From positions 6,251,501-6,315,500 of the forward strand of contig CM076945.1 in assembly GCA_039566865.1 (NCBI GenBank): a DNA stretch of 64,000 bases. The letters run 5' to 3'. Below, piece by piece: positions 52,001-62,056 of this stretch (the first letter of the stretch is position 1; each line of letters starts with the position of its first letter). Under the pieces are notes generated by a model. That model had not been told where the DNA came from, made no database searches, and saw only the letters and a list, made by a program, of their open reading frames with translations. The DNA is from Aurelia coerulea. Lineage: Eukaryota; Cnidaria; Scyphozoa; Semaeostomeae; Ulmaridae. The position numbers and the translations under genes are program-made.

Positions 52001-55000
52001 AACTGTACTGGTACAGTAGACATGGTCTAAATTTTACATGAAAGTGTCATGCTCAGAGTTGTTATTAGGATACTTCTGTTCCTTTTTAAAACCTGCTTTT
52101 TTGAACGTACATTGTAATTGACAAGAATCTACAGGAATAGTATTTTAGGGTGCTTTGATCCTTAAAAAGTCATTATATGGTACATTGCTTATGTGTTAAT
52201 GAACGGAACAATTTGCCACATTTTTGTTTGACACTGGTAACGGCAAATTGGTGGATATGATCTGAAAGGAAGAAACGAGAATAGATACAGCGCTGTGATT
52301 TGAAGCTAGCCAATCAGAGAACAGGTAACGTGGGAAAGTTAGTAGAAAGTTAATAAAAAACCTAGAATGCAAGAAATCACGGTACAATAAATCCCCGCAT
52401 ATTAGAACCTACTTTTTTAAGAGCCAGACTGAAAACAGGTTTTTATTTTAAAGGTACACAGACTAATTTCAAGGTTTAAAGGTTCTCGTTCAAAAGGTGC
52501 CTTGTGTAGGCCTCTGTAGAATCTTCACCAAAGATTTTCAATCCTGTTATTTGTTTTGGCAAAGTTATTATGGACCTGATAACTAATTCTAAGCTTACAA
52601 ACAGCAGGAGAGATGATTCAAATCCAACTGGGACAAAAACGAACTTGATAAAGACAATCAGAATCAACTTTGCTACCCTTGCAATAAGATCATATTTTTT
52701 CATCAAACTAAGACATGTTCTTAATTACAAGGTGCGTAATTTAAGAAAACAGCCATTTAGGTTCTTATTTGTGTACGTTCTTACATGCAGGTATTTACCG
52801 TAATGCGCAAGTCAACACCAAGTTATTTTATATGAAAGGGCCTTCTGTTGGTTATGTTGGTTCTGTTGGTACGCCTCTAAAGATTTAATCCATGATCTAT
52901 GTTTTTCTCATTTAGATTTCTCGACCGATTTATGTACAAAAACCCAAAGAAGAATCCAAAAGGTACGTTTCTTGAGTTTATTTTTAACACGTTGTGGTAT
53001 TTTTCTCGCTATTTATACTCAGCAAGCGTGTCTTGGAGCAATTTTGGAGAGCTACACGGAGAAGCTGATCTAAATGTGGCCCTTAGGATGTTCCATTTGT
53101 AATTTGTTTGGGCTTTAGAGTAAGTTGCAATTTGTTTACTTACACCAGACACATGTTGCCTTTAACTCTATTTACTTCATGACTGAGTGAATAGATTTTT
53201 TAACAATTCTGCAAGATAGTCTGGATCGAGCGATATGTTGATACCTTTTTGTACGAAAAGTTCGATTAAGTGGCGTTAAAGGGGCTCCGTCGTCAAAATG
53301 TAAACAAAACGATAATTTTTGCAATTTTTTGAAAGGTGATATCCCACAGGATTTTCATATTTTTTTCAAAATGAAATTTGCTGTTTGGGCATTGATCATT
53401 GTACTTCACTAAGGAACAAACCAAACATTCATATCTTCTACGATTGCTCGGATATAAATGGATTTTGAACGGTCGCTTTTTGGTGGCTTGGGTGAAGCCA
53501 CCAAACAAACTGCAGAGAACAATGGATGAACAATGGATAATCGGCGACGCGTGCGAGTTTTTGGATTTGTTTACTGTTTGACGACGGAGCCCCTTTAAGC
53601 TTCGATCACTGTTTTTGACGTTCGAAAATTCAACGAAAGGTATCAAAATATCGTTCGATTCAGATTCTTTTGCAGAATAGCTAAAAGGTCCATTAAATGT
53701 TGGAATTCTATGACATGATTTGTACAATGTGATTGGCTAGAATCGCTTGAAGTTTACACTGGAGACACATTTGTTTACAGAACAAGATTGCTATTTAAAA
53801 AGTGAGAATAATCAGATGTAAAATTTTGTTCCTATTGTACAAAAAAGACACGTGTATTTATTTTTGATAATTTAACGTTATATGCCTTTCCTTTATTTTA
53901 GAACACGGGAACTCAATTATGCAGGTACGTTTGTTGCTAATGAATATGGTCAAAAATCACGAACTACTACGATCACCAAGATTGTCACAGATACTTTGGA
54001 TTACTATATTCTCTGTGCAAAATTACCATTAACTATGTTGTGTTTAGCCTAAACACATTAGATGATTTGACACGGTGAGCCACCCAGAGAGGACTGGTTG
54101 TACAGCCCCTTTAAATCTAGAAATACAATTGATTTCCATACAACGAAATTTCCATTATAAAGAACTAAATATCTGGTCCCTGAATAGCAAGGTCTTTATA
54201 AAGTCTCTCTGTTTAACGAAGTCACGTTATGACGAACATGTCTCTGGTTCCCTTCAAAGTTTGTTATACCGAGATTCAACTATGGCTCTAAACTTTTTCA
54301 AGAAATGCAGTCAATTTTGAATTCTTTATATTCTTCCGGCTTATAAATTCTTAAATATATGTAATTTGCACATTTTCTGCCACTGTATTGAGTCGTAAAA
54401 AGCCATGTTTCTTTTTAGCCAAGAAAGACGTCTGAGCGACTGAAAGAGCTGCCAGGTTTGTGTTGATCACACTGTTTTCTTCTTCACATGCTGCCTACGC
54501 CTTGCTTTTTAATCTCTTTTTCTTTGAGCAATCTTTTTTCACACGCACAACGAATGAGTTAGTAACCAAGATTTCAGGATATTGTTTACTGTTGCATTAT
54601 TTACGATTGAAGCTAGCCTAATCACCGTTTTAGCCTAATATTCCTGAACCCTTGAGGCTCGCCTAATCACCGTTGTTCATCACACTTTCAGATCAAACCA
54701 GCTTGAACTAAATCAAGTTATCGAATGGAGCCTTCTAAGACCCCGTTTACACGGTAGCGGATCACTTTTGATCCGATACGAAAAGTGTTGCGGATCAGCC
54801 TCCCGTTTACACGAGCTCGAAGTGATCCGATACACTTCTGCTCCGCTATCCGCATCAATTTTGATCCTGCTACGAAAGCGAACTCGTTTTGTGTCGGATC
54901 ACTTTTGTATCAGATCACTCTTGCTCTGCGCCGTGTAAACGCAAGTGATCCGCATCAATTTTGATTCGGATTCATTACGAGGGTATTTTCCATACAAACG

Positions 55001-58000
55001 AGGTTTAATCATAATTGCAGTTTGTTTTGAAATGTTGACGTTAAAAGGAAATCACTGAAAATCCGAGAAAATCTTGAATGTGACCTCGCCCTATTTCTAT
55101 GGTGACCGCTGATCCGCTACCGTGTAGACGAGACCGTGATCCGATACAAGTTTGATCCGCTACCGTGTAGACGGCAGGGTGATCCGTAACACTTTGATCC
55201 GCAACACTTTTGATCCGCTACCGTGTAAACGGGGTCTAATAGACCTGTTAGCTATTCTACAAAAGAATCTGAATCGAACGATATATTGATGAATTTTGTA
55301 GAATGTTGAATGCGAACAACAGTAATAGAAGCTGTAACGCCACTCAAGCGAACGTGTCATGTAAAAATGTATGAAAATATAGCTCGATCCAGACTCCTGT
55401 AGAACAGGTATTATGTCTATTGGTCAATCTAGAAAATCGAGTTCTTTTGATTAATTGAAATTTTACCTGGCTTACATAAAGCTGGTTTAGCTGTGTCCGT
55501 GTCACTGGGGTATTAGATAGCCGTTTGCTTGTACCAACCGATCGGTTTGCGTTGGTATTTCAATGAAAGTAATAATATATGATATAATCCGAATATTTAT
55601 ACAGGATGTACATTCAACAAGTTAAAAACTGCTGTTATCAATGTGTGTCCTGATTCCATTGTAGTGGATTCTATTGTTACAAAGTCTGCTCTTAATTTGC
55701 AAATCTACGTTTCTACCAACTGAAAGGATTTCCACGTAATCTGAAAAAGAATTAATTTTCTTTCATTGCAGTGAATTCTAAATCATTTATGGACAGAAGA
55801 GAAGAAAATATTCGAGAAGATGAGGTGTTCTTTTACAAGTAAGTTTCAATGTGCAACTTTCCATGAAATTGCAAGTAAGCCCTTTCTTCGTCAGATGATA
55901 ATATATGATGTATGCTTTGTTTCTGTCTAAAATTTAAACTTGGTCAAAAGCATTATCCACGATTTTACCTAAGTGGAAAACGAACTGCTCAGTTTGATAT
56001 ACATGTTGACAGGAGATATTTCATATTGATGGGTAATGATCGAGGACGTGCCTCTAGCTCAAGTGATGGGATTCTAATCCGCCCCTGTCTTCTTGGCCAT
56101 TAATGGCTTTGCCCTCCAAGCCCCCTTTCCCATCTGGCTTTATCTTGAAGTTGTGACTGTATCAGTAGCAGATTCGCAATTCAGTGACTCTTTGAAACAT
56201 TGCTTTCATCTGTAAGCTTATTTCCATTTCCCCGTGACAGATATTTCAAACGGAAAGATGAAATCGATGCAAAGAAAGGAAAAGGAAAGAGACAAAAGCT
56301 TGTAGAAGATCTCGATGCTGAAGGTATTTCTTGCTATCCCTGCAATGTTTAGATGCCTTAGTGTATGGGTAAAATCTTAATTTAGATGATCATTTTTTCA
56401 GGTTATTTCTACCATCATAATATTAAATCAATTCCAAGTGTTAGACCTAGTTTAAACATCATATTTTTGCCGTGTTGAATCGAGCTTTGTTAAAAACGGC
56501 AGAATCCATATTTAAAAATCTGATTTAAGCATCGTCTTGGATTGAAAATGAAAATGTTAAAACGGCCAATTTTTCAAATGGCCAGCGAAATGGCTGATCG
56601 TGGGTAGACATAGTTATTGCTCCCCATGGTCTTGTCCTTGTAGTAGAGTAGCGTAGCTTGTAAGTATAGTAATTAAGTAAATATGTATTGTAAATTTTTA
56701 GCAGAATGTATACAAAAAAAAAAATGGCTGATCACACGTAGAAGCCGCGGTCCATGGCCTAAAATTGATTAATTAAACGCGACAGAAATACCTTGTTTGA
56801 ATCAAGTCGTGTTTCTGCCGTTTAACACAACAGAGCTGGTGAATTCTTATCGTTTTAACAATTTAAACGGCTTGTGATGTAAACATCGGCTTCATTTCGA
56901 ATTTAATTAACATTTGGAAAATTTTAGCAGCTTATATTAAATTCGACACGGCAAAATGCGATGTTTAAACTTGGCCTAAGAGAACAATTCTATTGTATCT
57001 TTGATATGAGCAATTTGCAAAATGTTCAGCCCTTTTCATTGAAGACTGCAAAATCATTACAGTGTTTTTATTGAAGAAGTTTGAAGAAATTCAAAAAATT
57101 AGCTAATTAGTTCAAAATGGTAGCCAAAATGATGTCGTTATAAAAAATGCTGATGTCATCAAATTCCAGAAATTCCGGTATCAAATTGAAGCCCTTTGTT
57201 TGCTGATTCATTTGCCATATAATACTTCATAATTCAATCAATTAATTCCATTGAAATCATTGAAAATAATTATTTTGCTGCTACCTCCTTCCGAGATTAG
57301 GTCCCAGTCCCCCAAGATCGCCTCAAAACTGAAATTTTAGAACACAGCTGAATCGGGCATGCAGTTGCGCATCTAATGATCCCTTCCCTGGATATATATG
57401 ACAATTTTTGAAAAATGTATGAATTGTTTCCCGAAAATGAGATCCTGGGCACATAGTGCACCTAGATCATTTATGAAATAGCTATTCTTGTCAGAAATTG
57501 GAAATTTTCTCTTTCCAGTCTTGCAAACTACAATCCACATCTAATATCTACATTATTGTTATCAAAAATATTTTTCTAAACGAAAGGGAGTCGAATTTGC
57601 AAAATTAGACAACATTTCAATTTTTTTTCAACTGCTTTGGAAAGAATGGTAGATCTATAGCTCAAAATGTCATTTTTTTCAGTATCTGCTGTCCTTCTCT
57701 AAATGATCATGTCCCGTAACTTAGAAAATTTTCATTTCTCTTTCACAGAAAACAGCGATGCAGAAAGTGAAGATCTCGACTTTGCAAGGTATTTTGACAG
57801 CGAGTCCTCTTTCAAGCCATCATCATTAACATAGGGCTCAAATCTTTAAAAAGGTCTGTGTAAAGTTCTGTTACAGTTTTCTTTTAATAAAATGGCTTGG
57901 ATAAAATGGCTTTCGGTTTTTTGCTGTAAATCTGCCGTTGAAATTGATTGATATCCTGATTAGTTTCAAAATGGCAGCATTTATTATATTTGAGGTTATG

Positions 58001-60947
58001 ATGTCATCAAATTTCTAAATCCTAAACCAGAAAAGCTACAGATTTCTGCTTGTCATCATATTGTAGGCCTTCATAAACTATGGTTTTCTTGAAGGTTATA
58101 TCAGTTTTTCTCTATTGGTTTAGGATTTGCGATGATTCAATTTTTTCAGCATTTTCCATGAATTTTTTCAAGAGTAGTTAAATTGCCGCCATTTTGAAAA
58201 AAAATTAAGATATCAAAACATTTCCACGGCAGCTTTATAGCAAAGTACCATAAGTTCCTTTCAAGCCATACAATTCAAAGAAAAATGTCATAGTTTTTAA
58301 CACCCACCTTTTTAAAGATTTGAATGATTTGTGCCCTATGCTGACTAATAATGACAACACTCAGTCAACATGAATTTACTTGTTTGAATACTTGAACTTT
58401 CATGCAATAATTTTTCTATTTAGTGACAAATTAGATCTGCTTGAAGCTTTGACTGATTATGATAAGTCCTGGTAATCACTCATCAAAGCAAGATTTACAC
58501 CAAACCGAGACCGCTCATACTGGTGGTAGTTAGAGCGTCTGGCAGCCCATCAATAGCGATAAATATAGCCATGTAATCAGCTTACTTGAAGCTGCGAAAG
58601 TGAATGTCCATCGGCACAAGTTGTTTTCTTCGTTTCGATCAACGAATCAGATCCTATCATTCGAGTGCTTTTCGGCCATATTTGGCTCTTGGACGCATAG
58701 CTGGTCTCTGAGTGTTGATTATTAGACTATAGTCCTCTAAACTATTCTCGATTATAGTCCACGATGCTACATAAAGCTGCCTCTCTCTTAAAACACTTTC
58801 AGGTGTTTAGCCTTACTCTGTAGCTCTGTTTGAGACCTTCTTGAGGCCATGTATATTTTAATTTCAAGTGAAATGCAAAAATCAAAAGATACTCAACCTA
58901 CGAAGAAACGAAAGAAAGCTGGATCTAAAGACAATGAATCAGATGATGATTATGATGACGATAGTGACGCAGAGGGTGCTAATGATGCCGGAAGTGATGA
59001 TTTAAGTGATATCAAAATGGACGGTGCTTCCGATGAAGGTTGGTCGGGTTTTTGCGCACATTCTTGTAGCTCATTTTTGCCAATAGGCCATTCCGCAGCC
59101 CTTTGCGAATGTTGAACGCTTTGCATCTATTATTATTATTATTATTATTAATTATTAAATATCTATTTAAAGTAGGCTAAAAAAATGAATAGCTAAATTA
59201 CAGCTAATTAAGGCCTACTATTTACAATATATGTAATTTACAATAAAACTATTAATATATATTACAGACAAATCAGAGGTAAAATATATCATGTTAGAAA
59301 ACCAACTTGCTGGATGTATACTTTGCAAAGCCTACAGTTGCATTTTCCACCATTCCAACATCTAATTCGTTTTTTGAACAAAGGAAGGCCGTTTGATTGT
59401 TTTATTTCTTGCGGTAAATGCTGCCACAATTTATTTCCAAAGTAAGTTATGGACTCAACTCCAAAGGACGTAGTTCGTACTTTTGGCAGTTGAGCGTCAT
59501 TACCATGCCTTAGGCAGTACCTAATATTTCGTTGCATGAAAATATCCTTCATGAATGGTGGATTCAGACCGCATTTTGTTTTATAAATTTCAATCATGAG
59601 CAACTGTAGGTTTCTTACATGGATTGGCACCGATTTAGATTGCTCCAGGAGAAAACCGAAATCATTCTCGTAATCTTTATATGCAATGCGTAATGCCCTT
59701 TCTTGAATATGATTTATTCTATGATTCAAAGCTCTATCATAGAACATCCAAACAAGCGGACAGTAGCTGAAATGAGACAAAACAAACGCCCTCATTAACT
59801 GCTGCAGTTTTTCAGTGTCCATGTATCGTGAAATTCGAGCAAGAGCGTGGAGTTTTTGGCTGGCCTTTTTGCAAACAGTCTTGACGTGTTGCTTGAAAGA
59901 AGGTGATTGATCAAAGGTTATACCGAGAAGATTTTCCTCTGAACTTTCTTTCACACAGGCCTCGCCTATTTTAATTGTTGTTTCGTTACTCCCTTTTGCA
60001 CCAAAAATCATTAAGTGACATTTGTCTTCATTTAGCTTCATACCATTGTTTGGAAACCATTCAGTTATCTTAAGGGCGTCATTCTCTAAATGCATAATGA
60101 CATTTTCGATGATGGCATCTCGTATGGCATGGAAATTTCGAACTTGGATTCGAATTCGATCTTGTTTTCGAAACATCCATGCGATACCGAGATGCAACGC
60201 GAATAGCGCCTTCACATCCAAATGTGGAATTGGTCTATTGCAACCCTGTTGGCTGTCCTACCATCTTTTTCATTTGATCTTATTCATCATGACCTCCTTT
60301 CAGGATGAAAATTATTACTATAAAAGATTGAAATTGCTCGGAAACTGGTAGCCTATATTGTTTGTTAAATAAAAGGTCTACCTAAAATGTACTTAAAACA
60401 GTTCTATTTGACTACCGTAAATTACGATATGTTTATTCATATGTTTAATGTTGATTCTTTTTTAGGTGATTTCAATTACGATGACCTGGAATTTTCTGAC
60501 GATCAAGGTATTGTATTTTGCACTTCAGAAATATCGGATCTTATTATTAGCTACCGCATGACCCTTGAATAGATGCAAACACTTCAAAAACCCTCGTAGA
60601 GACCTCAGCAATGATGTTAAGATCGTCTGTTGAGGAGACACATTCTGATTTTGAATTTGATAAAGGTTTGTGTGAAAGATCTACAATCAAATGCTTCCTC
60701 GATTAGTTTAACAAAATTTGCAAAATTTTGCAAATTTTGCAAAATTTGTAAATTGGGTATTTTAGGGTATTTTCGTTTCTTATCATGAACTGTAATTTAT
60801 TTTTGTTTTTGTAAATAGTTGGTCTTTATTAGTTCTTGAAGTAGAGCTATTTTTAATAACCAACTTTAAAGAATGTTATAATAATAATAATAACTACTGA
60901 GAGAGCTCCTCCTTTAAGAATTCCCCTACTCATTAGATTTGTATCTC

Positions 60948-61024
<77 letters not shown>

Positions 61025-61048
61025 GTAATAATAATAATAATAATAATA

Positions 61049-61102
<54 letters not shown>

Positions 61103-61962
61103 GTAATAATAATAGTAATAATAATAATAATACCGGGTGACCCAGAAAAAAGTGACCCAACGCAATCTGCTTTAGAAAAATTAGTACGCGGCTATTTGAA
61201 ATACTTCAAACGTTGTTCTGTCGCTAAAAGACTGGCCTACATTATGAGTATTTTTTGGAATTCTTTTCGGCAATATTAATTTCCCAAATCAAAGATTTTG
61301 GGAAAACGGGCAAGCTTGAAATCCACGAAAAGTCATCAAAAACAGGGGATCGATTAAAAACCATTTCAGATCTTCAAAACAATGAGGAAGGTGTTTCAAT
61401 TCAACCTGGGAATAGGCAACTCAGTTAAAAGTTTCCAGATCAAGTTTATGGTCCCTAGGTACCTAAACATTTGGAGCTGAGCATAAAATGTTCTTTGTAA
61501 ACTTGTGGAATTTCAAAGAAATTCAATTACCACGCAAGTCGAAATGTTCAAGAATTGCTTACAGAAAAGCAGGAGTATCCTTGTCCCTTGAGACAAGAAT
61601 ATTTAGGTATCTAGGGACTATAAACTTGCTCTGACGACATCCGATTGAGTTGCCAATTCTCAGGCTGAAATGAAACACGCTCCTCGTTACTTTGAAGATC
61701 TGAAAAGACTACAAATCGATCCCCTGTTTTGGACGACTTTTTGAAGATTTCAAGCATGTCCTTTTTCTCAAAATCCTTAATTCGGCAAATTTACCATGTC
61801 GAAAAAAATTGCGAAAAATACTCATAATGTAGGCTAGTCCTTTAGCGACATAACAACGTTTGGAGTATTTCAATCAGCCACTTACTTTTCTTTCTATGAA
61901 AGATTGCGTTGGGTCACTTTTTTTTGGGTCACCCGGTAGTAATAATAATAATAATAATAGTA

Positions 61963-62056
<94 letters not shown>

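Larger units (their letters stand above)
50683..52034. mobile_element. PIF/Harbinger-like element split by two nested insertions
   Basis: The left end GACCCGGTTTACATTGTACT (from 50686) and right end AGTAGACATGGTC (about 52015-52030) are inverted; AGCGGATCAGCC and CCGTCTACAC are shared with the 54739 element. The interior is occupied by a family D element (50802-51399) and an AGCATAGG foldback (51471-51996). Confidence 0.68.
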
